Assembly (NCBI GenBank): GCA_013695915.1 | Contig: JACCZN010000023.1 | Coordinates: 1-32,913 of the forward strand | Reading direction: 5' to 3' | Length of the DNA: 32,913 nt | DNA from: Rubrobacter sp. | Lineage (GTDB): Bacteria > Actinomycetota > Rubrobacteria > Rubrobacterales > Rubrobacteraceae | Part shown: positions 9,093-18,791 of the stretch, piece after piece | How the letters are laid out: each line of letters opens with the position of its first letter | Numbering within the stretch: the first letter of the stretch is position 1 | Notes under the pieces: model-generated | What the model saw: the letters and a program-made list of their open reading frames with translations, nothing else | Told to the model about the DNA's origin: nothing | Databases searched by the model: none | Program-made: the position numbers and the translations under genes

Positions 9093-9971
9093 TCAGAAGA
9101 TGTAGATGACGGAGACGACGACCGAGAGCCAGAGGAGGAGCGTGATCTGGAGCGGCCTGTCCTGGAGGAGCAGGGTGTCCGGGTTGCCGCCGCCGTCGCG
9201 GTGGACCAGGATCATGTACCGGAAGACCCCGTAGATCACGAACGGTATGCTCGACATCATGATCTCGTTCTCGTAGACGGTGAACGTGTAGAGCGCGTAG
9301 GCGATTATGGTGGTGGCGAGCATGATGTTCATCATCTGGTCCAGCATCGGTACCGAGTAGTCCTTCAGGTTCTTCCGGTGTCCGGCGGCATCCTCGCCGA
9401 GCGTCGCGAGCTCGTGGCGGCGCTTGGAGAACCCGAGGAACAGCGTCAGGAGACCCGTGCAAACGATGAGCCACGGGGAGACCGGGCTGCCGACGGCCGC
9501 AACCCCGGCGAGAGCCCGGAGCACGAAGCCGGAGGAGATGCTCATCACGTCCAGGATAGCCCTGTGCTTCAGGAACGTCGTGTATACGGTCTGCAGGAAC
9601 AGGTAAGCGAGCCCCGTGAGCCCGACCCAGGGGCTCACGGCAAATCCCAGTAGGAGCCCTCCGGCCGCCAGGAGGCCCGAGTACGCCACGGCGACCCGCA
9701 CGGGTACCTCGCCGCTGGCTACGGGGCGGTCCTGCTTTATGGGGTGCTTGCGGTCCTCCTCCACGTCGAGCACGTCGTTCGCGGCGTAGACGGAGCCCGA
9801 GAGAGCGCAGAAAGCGGCGAAGGCCAGAAGGGCAGCCAGGATGGAGGGTCCCTGAAGCACCTCGCCAGAGAACACGAGCCCAGCGAGCACGAACCCGTTC
9901 TTGGTCCATTGCCTGGGCCTTACGAGACGTACCAGGGCCGCCGCCCCCCCTGTAGAACCACCCGCTTCCAT
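9093..9971 (-). CDS. UbiA prenyltransferase, decaprenyl-phosphate phosphoribosyltransferase-like
   Basis: VRPRQWTKNGFVLA, NDVLDVEEDRKHPIKQDRPVASGEV, multiple TMs. Start uncertain (ATG 9971 or GTG 10061). Confidence 0.85.
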   Translation of the reverse strand: MEAGGSTGGAAALVRLVRPRQWTKNGFVLAGLVFSGEVLQGPSILAALLAFAAFCALSGSVYAANDVLDVEEDRKHPIKQDRPVASGEVPVRVAVAYSGLLAAGGLLLGFAVSPWVGLTGLAYLFLQTVYTTFLKHRAILDVMSISSGFVLRALAGVAAVGSPVSPWLIVCTGLLTLFLGFSKRRHELATLGEDAAGHRKNLKDYSVPMLDQMMNIMLATTIIAYALYTFTVYENEIMMSSIPFVIYGVFRYMILVHRDGGGNPDTLLLQDRPLQITLLLWLSVVVSVIYIF

Positions 9972-10082
9972 GACAGCGGTTTCTACCACAAATGCCCCCC
10001 CCGCACACAGCGGTCCGGGAGCCACAAGCCCCGCCGCCACGGCAACCCCGCCTACAGTCACGAGACGGGGTCACGAAACGCG

Positions 10083-10117
10083 AGCACCCCGGGAGGCTTG
10101 AGACCTCCCGGGGTGCT
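10083..10117 (-). terminator. Strong hairpin between tatA and the UbiA gene
   Basis: Perfect 14-bp inverted repeat AGCACCCCGGGAGG-CTTGAGA-CCTCCCGGGGTGCT, followed on the minus strand by CGCGTTTCG. Confidence 0.6.
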
Positions 10118-10147
10118 GGAGCGGGGTTACCGCTGCCTGTTCGTGGC

Positions 10148-10423
10148 TTAGCTCTTCTGCTCGGAGCGCTCCGTCTGCTCTGCGCGGGGGGAGCTGTCCT
10201 CGTCCTCGTCCTTGCCGCCCCCGGCGGTCATCCCTTCTTCCTTGCCGTTGCTGCTCTCGCCGGAGATCTCTTCCTTATCGTCCGCGCCCGAGGTACCCTT
10301 GCGGAACTCCCGCATGCCGGTACCCAGGGACTTGGCGAGGCCCGGTATCCGCTTGGCGCCGAAGAGCAGCAGCACGATTACCAGGATTATTACCAGTTCC
10401 ATGCCACCGATGTTGGGGATCAT
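10148..10423 (-). CDS. tatA: Sec-independent translocase TatA-like protein
   Basis: Short [28 protein letters not shown], acidic tail. Confidence 0.9.
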   Translation of the reverse strand: MIPNIGGMELVIILVIVLLLFGAKRIPGLAKSLGTGMREFRKGTSGADDKEEISGESSNGKEEGMTAGGGKDEDEDSSPRAEQTERSEQKS

Positions 10424-10557
10424 CCGTCCTCCTCGCAGAAGTGGTTATGTTTCGGCTCTAGGGTCAATTGTATAACCTTTGCGCTCCGTAAGGGGTGTCT
10501 ACGGCACAAATCCCCTCCTGGATCAGAGCCCGGGCCTTCTACGGGCGCGGGGCCACG

Positions 10558-11253
10558 TTACTCGTCTCCCTGTCCGGCGTCCTCGGGTACCTCCTCCTCG
10601 GGGATTTCCTCCTCCTCTGCGCCCCCGCCTTCGAGGAGGGTCGAGATCTGCTCCCGCACCTGGTCTGCGGTCTCCCCTTCGGGCTCCAGCTCCAGGTAGC
10701 CGTTGTAGTACTGTATGGCCCGTCCGGTATCGCCGGCTTCCTCGTAGGCCGATCCGGCGCGCAGGAAGGCCTCCTCGTTCTCCGGGTCGTTCTCCGTGGC
10801 CTCGGCGAAGGCGTCACCGGCCTGCTGGTAGAGCTCCTGCCGCTCCCCCTCGTCCGAGGCAGCCTCTGCCTGCTGGGCGTAGGAGAGGCCGAGGAGGGTC
10901 GGTATCTCGGGGTCGTCCGGGGCGGCTTCCCGGCTCTCTTCGAGGGCCTCGACGGCCTGGCTCGGCTGGTCGTTCTGGATGTAGAGGGCGGCCAGTTGCC
11001 TTATGGCCTCCGGGTCCTCCGGGTTCTCCTCGTACTCCCGCTCGGCCTCCTCTATCTGGGCCGCGGGGTCCGGGCCGCCGGCCGGGTCCTCACCCTGCTG
11101 CTGTTCCTGCTGGGCGGGGCCGCTGAACACCTCGAGCAGGTTGTACGCGCCCGTGGCGGTAAACCCGATAAAGATCGAGGATATCACGAACATCGAGGCG
11201 AGAAAGATCGCGATGAACCTGGTCCAGAAGCTGAGCCGGGTACGGTCCATCAT
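10558..11253 (-). CDS. Membrane-anchored TPR protein
   Basis: N-terminal TM and several TPR-like helix pairs (PEDPEAIRQLAALYIQNDQPSQAVEAL, AGSAYEEAGDTGRAIQYYNGYLEL). Confidence 0.8.
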   Translation of the reverse strand: MMDRTRLSFWTRFIAIFLASMFVISSIFIGFTATGAYNLLEVFSGPAQQEQQQGEDPAGGPDPAAQIEEAEREYEENPEDPEAIRQLAALYIQNDQPSQAVEALEESREAAPDDPEIPTLLGLSYAQQAEAASDEGERQELYQQAGDAFAEATENDPENEEAFLRAGSAYEEAGDTGRAIQYYNGYLELEPEGETADQVREQISTLLEGGGAEEEEIPEEEVPEDAGQGDE

Positions 11254-11290
11254 GGCAGGCGGGCCCTCCTAAAAGGTTCGACGAATAGTA

Positions 11291-12595
11291 CTACTCTTCT
11301 ATCCGATTGTATATCAGCTCTCCGCCCACGACAGTGACGACCACGCCCCCACCGGCGGCGGCCTCCACGACCTCCATCTCCGGGTCCCCGGCTCCCGGAG
11401 ATGGCTCGACTATAGCCAGGTCCGCCCACTTGCCGGCCTCGAGGCTCCCCGTCTCCCCCTCTATGCCGAGCGCCCGCGCGCCCCGGACGGTAGCGAGCTT
11501 CAGGGCCAGCGCCCCGCCGAAGCCGTGCAGCTTCGCCGCCACGAGCGTCTCCGCGAAGAGGTTCAGGTCGTCGCTGCTCCAGAGGCCGTCGGTCCCCATG
11601 CCGACCCTGACGCCCTTCTCCAGCATCTGGGGTACCGGGGAGACGCCGCAGCCGAGGTTCCTGTTCGAGCGGGGACAGTGGGCCACGGCAGTATCCGTGT
11701 CCCGCAGGACGTCCACGTCCCCCTCCGAGACGCCGGTCGCCAGGTGGGCGGCTATCGTCTCCGGGCCGAGGAGCTCCGTCTTTTCGGCGTAGGCGACGGG
11801 AGATATACCCTGTCCGGCCCAGTCGGCGGAAGAGAATATCTCCTTTAACGGCCCCGTGCCGTCCCGCACGAACTCGACCTCTTCCGGGCTCTCGGAGAGG
11901 TGTATGGCGAGCCGCTCGCCGCGCTCGCGCGTGGACCGGGCCGCGAGCCGCGCCGCCGTGGCGTGCACGGTGTAGGGGGAATGGACGCTCACGTGGGCGC
12001 CGACCCTCTCCGGCAGGCCCCGGCGCAGCTCCCGCACCTTGCCCCCTATGAACTCGGCGGCCTCCTCCGGCGTGCCGATGTCCCCCGGAAAGAACTCGAC
12101 GTACGCCGTCCCCGCCATCCCCGACTCCGCGAGCTGCGGCAGGCACTCACCGTAGGGCGAGGACTCCGCCATGAACGTAGTCCCCGCCTCTATAGCCTCC
12201 CGGGCCGAGTCCCGGGCCGCCTCCGGGGTCCAGGACTCCTTCTCCGGCAGGCGCTCTATCAGGCCGGAGAGCCAGCTAGAGAAGGTCTTGCCCTCGGGCG
12301 CTCCCTCCCTGCGGAAACCGAGGTGGGCGTGGGTGTTGACCGCGCCGGGTATCAGGGCGCACTGCGGGAAGTAGCGCACCTCTACGCCCGGGTTCTCCCG
12401 GCCTATCTCCGCCAGCGTCCCGACGGCGGAGATCCTGCCGTCCCGCACGAGCACGGCCCCCTCCCTCACGGGCGCGGATGTTACGGGCAACACCAGGCCC
12501 GCCGCGAAGATCTCCGTACTTCTCTCAGCACTCGCCAATCGGATACCCTCCGGAGGTCGAATCAATCTCTCCAACCAAGCGCGAAAGCCTAGCAC
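11291..12595 (-). CDS. Amidohydrolase superfamily protein (TrzA/AtzA-type deaminase)
   Basis: NTHAHLGF, AIHLSESPEE, VAHCPRSNRNL, GTDGLWSSDDLNL, C-terminal GSLEAGKWADLAIV. Start uncertain. Confidence 0.87.
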   Translation of the reverse strand: MLGFRAWLERLIRPPEGIRLASAERSTEIFAAGLVLPVTSAPVREGAVLVRDGRISAVGTLAEIGRENPGVEVRYFPQCALIPGAVNTHAHLGFRREGAPEGKTFSSWLSGLIERLPEKESWTPEAARDSAREAIEAGTTFMAESSPYGECLPQLAESGMAGTAYVEFFPGDIGTPEEAAEFIGGKVRELRRGLPERVGAHVSVHSPYTVHATAARLAARSTRERGERLAIHLSESPEEVEFVRDGTGPLKEIFSSADWAGQGISPVAYAEKTELLGPETIAAHLATGVSEGDVDVLRDTDTAVAHCPRSNRNLGCGVSPVPQMLEKGVRVGMGTDGLWSSDDLNLFAETLVAAKLHGFGGALALKLATVRGARALGIEGETGSLEAGKWADLAIVEPSPGAGDPEMEVVEAAAGGGVVVTVVGGELIYNRIEE

Positions 12596-12619
12596 ACGAG
12601 GCGCTACGTGACCGGCGGG

Positions 12620-13669
12620 TCAGGAGTTCCTGCCGACCACCTCCGCGGCGACGTACTCCAGGATAGCGCGCTCCGGCCCGTCCGGCAGGAGCTTCAGGTC
12701 TTCGAGCGCCGTCTCGACCTCTCCCCGGGCCCAGGCCTCGGTCTTCTCTACGGCCCCGGTCGCCAGCACGGCGTCTATGCCGGACTCCAGGAGATCCGGC
12801 CCCGGCTCCGGCGTGGAGAGGACCCGGTTTATCAGCCCGGCGTCTCCCTCGTTGAGAGCGAAGATCACCGGCAGCGTCACCGTTCCCTCCGCGAGGTCGC
12901 TCCCGACCCCTTTGCCCGTGACGCCCGGCTCCCCCACGAGGTCCATCACGTCGTCGGACATCTGGAAGGCGATGCCGAGGGCCTGCCCGTAGTTGGCGAG
13001 CGCGTCTATCTGGCGCAGGGAGAGCCCGCCCAGGCTGCCGCCCGCGACGCACGCGGCCTTGAAGAGCCCCGCCGTCTTCATCCTGATGTGCTCCAGGTAG
13101 ACCTCCACGTCGACCTCGGCGCCCGCAGCCCGGTACTGCTCGAGCTCCCCGGCTGCCAGACCCTCGGAGGCCTCGGCGAAGGAGCGTATGAGGCGCGGGT
13201 CCCCGATCTCCGCGAGGTCCGCGAAGGCTTCGGCGAAGAGGTAGTCTCCCGTGGCAACAGCGACGTCCCGCCCGTAGGCGGCTACCGTGGTCGGCCTCCC
13301 GCGACGGCTCTCCGCCCGGTCCACGATGTCGTCGTGGATCAGGGTCGCCGTGTGGAGAACCTCTACGGCCGTCGAAGCCAGGAGCACGGCCTGTTCGTCC
13401 GGCTCGCCCATCCCGGAGGTCAGGAGCACGAGCAGCGGCCGGAGGCGCTTGCCGCCCGCCGTTACGGCCTCGAGCGCCGGCGCGACGAGCGTCTCCGGAG
13501 CCCGCCGGGCCACGCCGGCGAGCAGGTCCTCCACCTCGCGAGCCGCCTCCACGGTGTGCGGGGGCAGGGCGGACTGCAGGGTCTGCGCGCTCTGGTTAAC
13601 GCTTTGTCCCGCTATGGAGCGTGATGATGCCGCCTGCGAGCCTCTGCCACCGAACATGTCGTAGTCCAT
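12620..13669 (-). CDS. Polyprenyl diphosphate synthase
   Basis: GGKRLRPLLVLL, LIHDDIVD and FQMSDDVMDL aspartate-rich motifs. Confidence 0.93.
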   Translation of the reverse strand: MDYDMFGGRGSQAASSRSIAGQSVNQSAQTLQSALPPHTVEAAREVEDLLAGVARRAPETLVAPALEAVTAGGKRLRPLLVLLTSGMGEPDEQAVLLASTAVEVLHTATLIHDDIVDRAESRRGRPTTVAAYGRDVAVATGDYLFAEAFADLAEIGDPRLIRSFAEASEGLAAGELEQYRAAGAEVDVEVYLEHIRMKTAGLFKAACVAGGSLGGLSLRQIDALANYGQALGIAFQMSDDVMDLVGEPGVTGKGVGSDLAEGTVTLPVIFALNEGDAGLINRVLSTPEPGPDLLESGIDAVLATGAVEKTEAWARGEVETALEDLKLLPDGPERAILEYVAAEVVGRNS

Positions 13670-14348
13670 TACGCCTCATTATTTCAGACAACACCTCGGG
13701 TGCCACGAACTCTTTCACGGAGCACGGCAGGTAAGAGTACGCCCAGGCATCCCCCGATACGCGGGCCCCGATCCAGGGCACGACTCTATCAAACCACATT
13801 CCGTAGAAGAGCGCCGGTATCCGGCTCCCGGGGCGCGCTATCTCCAGGCAGACGACCCTGCCGCCGGGCACCACGGCCCGGGCCATCTCCCCGAACAACG
13901 CGTCGAGGTCGGGTATGTTCCTGGCCCCGTAGGCGATGGTCGCCGCCTCGAAGCTTCCCGACTCGACGCCCTCTAGCTCCGTGGCGTCCCCGAGACGGTA
14001 CTCCACGTTCGGCGCGGGACGCCGCTTTGCGGCCGCGAGCATCTCCCGGGAGAAATCCACGCCCAACACCCGCCCCCGCTCTCCGACCTTCCCGGCGAGG
14101 TCTCTGGTGAGGCTCCCCGTGCCGCAGGCCAGGTCGAGCGCCCTGTCGCCCGGCCGGAGCCCCGAGGCCCGGATGACCTTCCTGTTCCATATGCGGTTCA
14201 GGCCCGCGGTCATGATCTTGTTCAGCAGCTCGTAGCGCCCGGCGATGCGGTCGAACATCTCCCGGACGAGGCGTGCCCGCTCCGCGCCGGAGGGGAGACC
14301 TCCGTGCGACCCGCCGCTCTCCTGGTTCACGTTCGTTTCACCTCTCAC
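13596..14348 (-). CDS. ubiE: Demethylmenaquinone methyltransferase / UbiE family
   Basis: FDRIAGRYELLNKIMTAGLNRIWNRKVI, ALDLACGTGSLT, YGARNIPDLDALFGEMARAV. Confidence 0.93.
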   Translation of the reverse strand: MRGETNVNQESGGSHGGLPSGAERARLVREMFDRIAGRYELLNKIMTAGLNRIWNRKVIRASGLRPGDRALDLACGTGSLTRDLAGKVGERGRVLGVDFSREMLAAAKRRPAPNVEYRLGDATELEGVESGSFEAATIAYGARNIPDLDALFGEMARAVVPGGRVVCLEIARPGSRIPALFYGMWFDRVVPWIGARVSGDAWAYSYLPCSVKEFVAPEVLSEIMRRNGLRHVRWQRLAGGIITLHSGTKR

Positions 14349-14383
14349 TCCAGGGAGACCCGGTACCTCCAGGGTCTCCCGGC

Positions 14384-14812
14384 CTAACTTCGTGGGGACT
14401 CCAGGTCTCCGGTCGCGGCCCGTATCCGGACGGCGGACTTCCCGGCTTCCTCGCCGGAGATGATGCTCAGGAGACCGGCGAGGTGGGGGATCCAGACCTC
14501 GAGGTCCACGTCACCCTCCGCGGAGATACGGCCCGCGCCGTCCCGTATCAGGCGGCTCGCCACCGCGACGAAGGCGGGCTCGTCCAGGCGCGCGATGGTC
14601 TCTATGGCCCAGGCGTAGGAGCGGTCGCCGACCAGGATGTCCATGTCCTCCGGCCAACCCGTGTCGTAGTGGGAGTCGAAGCCTTTCTGGAGGTAGCCGA
14701 GCGACTCCGCGACGACCCCGCTCCGGCGAGCATCACCCGGTATTTCCTCGGAGGCCCGGAGGAACAACTCCTTTATGGGGACCTCCGGGGTCCTCCGGGC
14801 GGTCTGCTCCAC
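14384..14812 (-). CDS. Hypothetical protein directly after hemL
   Basis: 142-aa ORF. GTG start immediately follows hemL TAA. Protein-like composition; family not recognised. Confidence 0.75.
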   Translation of the reverse strand: MEQTARRTPEVPIKELFLRASEEIPGDARRSGVVAESLGYLQKGFDSHYDTGWPEDMDILVGDRSYAWAIETIARLDEPAFVAVASRLIRDGAGRISAEGDVDLEVWIPHLAGLLSIISGEEAGKSAVRIRAATGDLESPRS

Positions 14813-16162
14813 TTAGCGGGTCTCCGAGCGGCGGCTGCCGGAGAACCACTCCGCGGCGGCCTCGGCGGTCCGGTCGAGGTCCTCCTCCGAGTGCGCGACG
14901 GAGATGAACCCGGCCTCGAACTGGCTGGGCGCGAGGTATATCCCCCGCCGCAGGAGGTGCCAGAACAGGTCCTTGAAAGCCCCGGTGTCGGACGCGGCCG
15001 CGGACTCGAAGTCCGTGACCGGCCCGCCGGTGAAGAAGAGGCTGACCATGGAGCCGACCTGGTTTATGGAGAACGGCCTCTCGCCCTCCGAAGCGGCCTC
15101 CGCCATGCCGGTCCTCCACCGCTCGCCGAGGCTTTCGAGGCGCTCGTAGAAGCCTTCCTCTCCAGCGGCCCTCAGGGTGGCGAGCCCGGAGGCCATCGCC
15201 AACGGGTTCCCCGATAGCGTGCCGGCCTGGTAGACCGGCCCGGCCGGGGCCACCATCTCCATGATCTCGCGCGACCCGCCGTAGGCCCCGACCGGGAGGC
15301 CGCCGCCAATGATCTTACCGAGGCACGTCATGTCCGGCGTGACGCCGTAGCGCTCCTGAGCTCCGCCCGGGGCGAGCCGGAACCCGGTCATGACCTCGTC
15401 GAAGATCAGGACCGCCCCGTGCTCCCGCGTGACCTCCCGCAGACCCTCCAGGTACCCCTCTACCGGCGGGACGCAGCCCATGTTCCCGCCGACCGGCTCC
15501 ACGATAACGGCCGCTATCTCCCCGCCCACCTCCCGGAAGAGCGCCCGCACGGCCTCAAGGTCGTTGTAGGGCAGCACGGCGGTGTCCTTCGCCGCGCCCT
15601 CCGTGACCCCCGGGCTGTCGGGCAGGCCGAGCGTCGCGACCCCGGAGCCCGCGGACGCCAGCAGCGCGTCGCCGTGGCCGTGGTAGTTGCCGTCGAACTT
15701 CAGGATCTTCTCGCGGCCAGTGTACCCACGGGCCACCCGGATGGCGCTCATGGTGGCCTCGGTGCCGGAGTTGGTCATCCTAACCGTCTCCAGGGAGGGC
15801 ACCCGCTCGCAGACCAACTCGGCAAGCTCGACCTCGAGCTCCGTCGGGGCCCCGAAGGTCGTACCCTTGCGCAGGGTCCGCTCTATGGCCTCCACCACCC
15901 CCGGGTGGACGTGACCGAGCACGAGCGGCCCGTAGCTCATCACGTAGTCCACGTAGGAGTTGCCGTCGGCGTCCGAGATGCGCGAGCCCTCGCCCCGCTC
16001 CATGAAGAGCGGGCTGCCCCCCACGGAACGGAACGCCCGGACGGGGCTGTTCACCCCACCCGGGATGCGCGCCGAGGCCCGCTCCATGAGCCGGGCCGAC
16101 CGGTCCATCGCTAGTGCAGCTCTGGCGTCCGTGGTATCTGCGCTTCTGCTGTTACCGTGCAA
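14813..16162 (-). CDS. hemL: Glutamate-1-semialdehyde 2,1-aminomutase
   Basis: [73 protein letters not shown] start. Confidence 0.96.
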   Translation of the reverse strand: MHGNSRSADTTDARAALAMDRSARLMERASARIPGGVNSPVRAFRSVGGSPLFMERGEGSRISDADGNSYVDYVMSYGPLVLGHVHPGVVEAIERTLRKGTTFGAPTELEVELAELVCERVPSLETVRMTNSGTEATMSAIRVARGYTGREKILKFDGNYHGHGDALLASAGSGVATLGLPDSPGVTEGAAKDTAVLPYNDLEAVRALFREVGGEIAAVIVEPVGGNMGCVPPVEGYLEGLREVTREHGAVLIFDEVMTGFRLAPGGAQERYGVTPDMTCLGKIIGGGLPVGAYGGSREIMEMVAPAGPVYQAGTLSGNPLAMASGLATLRAAGEEGFYERLESLGERWRTGMAEAASEGERPFSINQVGSMVSLFFTGGPVTDFESAAASDTGAFKDLFWHLLRRGIYLAPSQFEAGFISVAHSEEDLDRTAEAAAEWFSGSRRSETR

Positions 16163-16267
16163 TGGCGTGCGTGTCCCTTCTAAGAATGCCTCTCTATTCT
16201 AATAACGGAGCGCCCAGGATACCGTAACAGTGCTTACTCACCGCCGCGAGCCCCCGCCGCAGAGGGG

Positions 16268-17260
16268 CTACTCCGAGAGCCAGCGGGCGACGTCCGGGGC
16301 GTGGTAGCTGATGATGATCTCCGCCCCCGCCCGCTTTACGCCGGTCAGCGCCTCCAGCACCGCGCCCCGCTCGTCCAGCCAGCCCTTCTCCGCGGCGGCC
16401 TTGATCATGGAGAACTCCCCGCTCACGTTGTAGGCCGCGACCGGCAGGTCCGTCTGCTCCCTGACCCTGCGAACGACGTCCAGGTACGGCAGCGCGGGCT
16501 TGACGATAACGATGTCTGCTCCCTCCTCGGCGTCGAGGCCGACCTCCCGGAGTGCCTCGCGGGCGTTGGCGGGGTCTATCTGGTAGTTGCGCCGGTCGCC
16601 GAACTGCGGGGTGCTCTCCGCGGCCTCGCGGAAGGGGCCGTAGAAGGCGGAGGCGTACTTTGCGGCGTAGGCCATGATAGGGGTGTTCTCGTAGCCCTCG
16701 CGGTCGAGCTCGCTCCTTATGGCCGCTACCCGGCCGTCCATCATGTCCGACGGGGCTACCAGGTCCGCGCCGGCCTCCGCGTGGGAGACAGCGGTCCGGG
16801 CCAGTAGCTCCAGGCTCACGTCGTTGAGCACCTCGCCGCGCTCCTTGTCCACGACACCGCAGTGGCCGTGGCTCATGTACTCGCACAGGCAGACGTCCGT
16901 GACGACCAGGAGCTCCGGTACGGCGTCCTTTATGGCCCGTGTCGCAAGCTGTACTACACCTTCAGGGTCGTAGGCTCCGGTGGCCGCCTCGTCCTTGTCC
17001 TCCGGGATGCCGAAGAGCAGGACGCCCGGTGTGCCGAGGGCGTGCGCGCGCTGCGCCTCCTTCACGGCGTGGTTTATGGAGAGCTGGAGGATGCCCGGCA
17101 TGGAGGGTATCTCGTTCCTTACGTCCTCTCCGGCGGCTACGAAGATCGGGTATATGAAGTCGCCCGGCGAGAGCTCCGTCTCGCGTACCAGCCCGCGCAG
17201 TCCCGCCGTGCGGCGGGTCCTGCGGAGCCTCTGCTCTGGAAATGCCATCTCCTCACCCAT
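16268..17260 (-). CDS. hemB: Porphobilinogen synthase (Zn-type)
   Basis: [50 protein letters not shown]. Start 17260 or 17248. Confidence 0.96.
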   Translation of the reverse strand: MGEEMAFPEQRLRRTRRTAGLRGLVRETELSPGDFIYPIFVAAGEDVRNEIPSMPGILQLSINHAVKEAQRAHALGTPGVLLFGIPEDKDEAATGAYDPEGVVQLATRAIKDAVPELLVVTDVCLCEYMSHGHCGVVDKERGEVLNDVSLELLARTAVSHAEAGADLVAPSDMMDGRVAAIRSELDREGYENTPIMAYAAKYASAFYGPFREAAESTPQFGDRRNYQIDPANAREALREVGLDAEEGADIVIVKPALPYLDVVRRVREQTDLPVAAYNVSGEFSMIKAAAEKGWLDERGAVLEALTGVKRAGAEIIISYHAPDVARWLSE

Positions 17261-18791
17261 CTTTCTTTGCCGCGCCGGCCGCACCGGCGAACAGCTCTAC
17301 TACTGCCTGAACGAGGCCCCCGATGGTGTACTCCGCGGCCTCCACATCGACCCGCAACCCGTACCCGCGGGCCGTGTCGGCCGTGATCGGGCCTATACAC
17401 GCCACCGCGGCCCCCGAGAGGAGCTCCGCCGCCCGCTCCTCCCCGAACACCCGGACGAAGTTCTCGACCGTGGAGCTCGCGGTGAAGGTTATACAGGAGA
17501 CCTCCCCGGCCTCCAACCCGGCCGCTACCGCCTCCTTGCCCGTCTCGGAGGGCACGGACTCGTAGGCCGGTGGCACGGAGACCTCGGCCCCGGCCTCCCG
17601 GAGACGCTCCGGCAGCACCTCGCGCGCTACCTTCGCCCGGGGTATGAGGATCTTCTTCCCCACGAGCTCCCCGCCGGGCATCTCCTCCATCAGCGCCTCG
17701 GCGCGGTACTCCTCCGGCACCACATCCACCCGGAGCCCCAGGCTGCGGAGCCGGGCCGCGGTAGCGGGTCCGATGGCCGCCACCTTCGCCCGCCGCGGCA
17801 CGGCGCGGAGGTCCAGGCCGTGATGCCGGAGCCGCTGCACGAAGGACTCCACCCCGTTGACGCTGGTAAAGACCAGCCAGTCGTAACCATCAAGCTCTCG
17901 TATAGCTTTATCCAGAGGCTCGAAGTCCTCGGGAGGGCGTATCTCTATGGTCGGGAACTCCAGGACCCCGGCTCCCAGGGCCTCGAGCTCCTGCGAGAGC
18001 TCTCCGGCCTGGGCGCGGGCGCGGGTCACTACCACGCGCCGTCCGAAGAGCGGCCGCTGCTCGAACCAGCCGAGCTCGCCGCGGAGCGAGACTACCTCGC
18101 CGACCACCGTTACGGCGGGCGGCTTCAGCCCGGCCTCCCGGACTCGCTCGGCTATGTCCTCCAGGGTGCCGGTTACCGTCCGCTGCTCCGGCAACGTGCC
18201 CCACCGGACGCAGGCTACCGGGGTATCGGGGCTCCTGCCGGCGGCGATGAGCCCCTCGGAGATCTCGCGCAGACGCCCGAGGCCCATGTAGAGGACCAGG
18301 GTGTCCGCGCCGCCTGCGACCCGGTCCCAGTCCACGTCGGAGTGTCCCTTGGTGGGGTCCTCGTGGCCCGTTACGAAGGCGACGCTCGTGGAGACGTTGC
18401 GGTGGGTCACGGGGATGCCCGCGTAGGCCGGGGCCGCGACGCCACTGGTGATGCCGGGGACCGTCTCGAAGGGGAGACCGGCCTCCGCCAGCTCCAGGGC
18501 CTCCTCGCCGCCCCGGCCGAAGATGTACGGGTCCCCGCCCTTCAGGCGCACGACGGTCTTCCCGGAGCGTCCGAGCTCTACGAGTAGAGCGTTGATCTCC
18601 TCCTGGGCCATAGAAGGCTCGCCGGGCTTCTTGCCGACGTAGATCCTCTCGGCGTCCGGGCGGGCGTGGCGGAGCAGGCTCTCGGGGGCGAGCCGGTCGT
18701 AGACGACCGCGTCGGCCTCCCCGAGGCAGCGCAGGCCCTTGAGCGTGAAGAGTCCCGGGTCTCCCGGGCCGGAGCCTACCAGGTAGATCAC
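17253..18791 (-). CDS. cobA/hemD: Fused uroporphyrinogen-III C-methyltransferase + uroporphyrinogen-III synthase
   Basis: N-terminal SUMT motifs ([52 protein letters not shown]) followed by HemD-like domain ([34 protein letters not shown]). GTG overlaps hemC stop. Confidence 0.93.
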   Translation of the reverse strand: MIYLVGSGPGDPGLFTLKGLRCLGEADAVVYDRLAPESLLRHARPDAERIYVGKKPGEPSMAQEEINALLVELGRSGKTVVRLKGGDPYIFGRGGEEALELAEAGLPFETVPGITSGVAAPAYAGIPVTHRNVSTSVAFVTGHEDPTKGHSDVDWDRVAGGADTLVLYMGLGRLREISEGLIAAGRSPDTPVACVRWGTLPEQRTVTGTLEDIAERVREAGLKPPAVTVVGEVVSLRGELGWFEQRPLFGRRVVVTRARAQAGELSQELEALGAGVLEFPTIEIRPPEDFEPLDKAIRELDGYDWLVFTSVNGVESFVQRLRHHGLDLRAVPRRAKVAAIGPATAARLRSLGLRVDVVPEEYRAEALMEEMPGGELVGKKILIPRAKVAREVLPERLREAGAEVSVPPAYESVPSETGKEAVAAGLEAGEVSCITFTASSTVENFVRVFGEERAAELLSGAAVACIGPITADTARGYGLRVDVEAAEYTIGGLVQAVVELFAGAAGAAKKDG

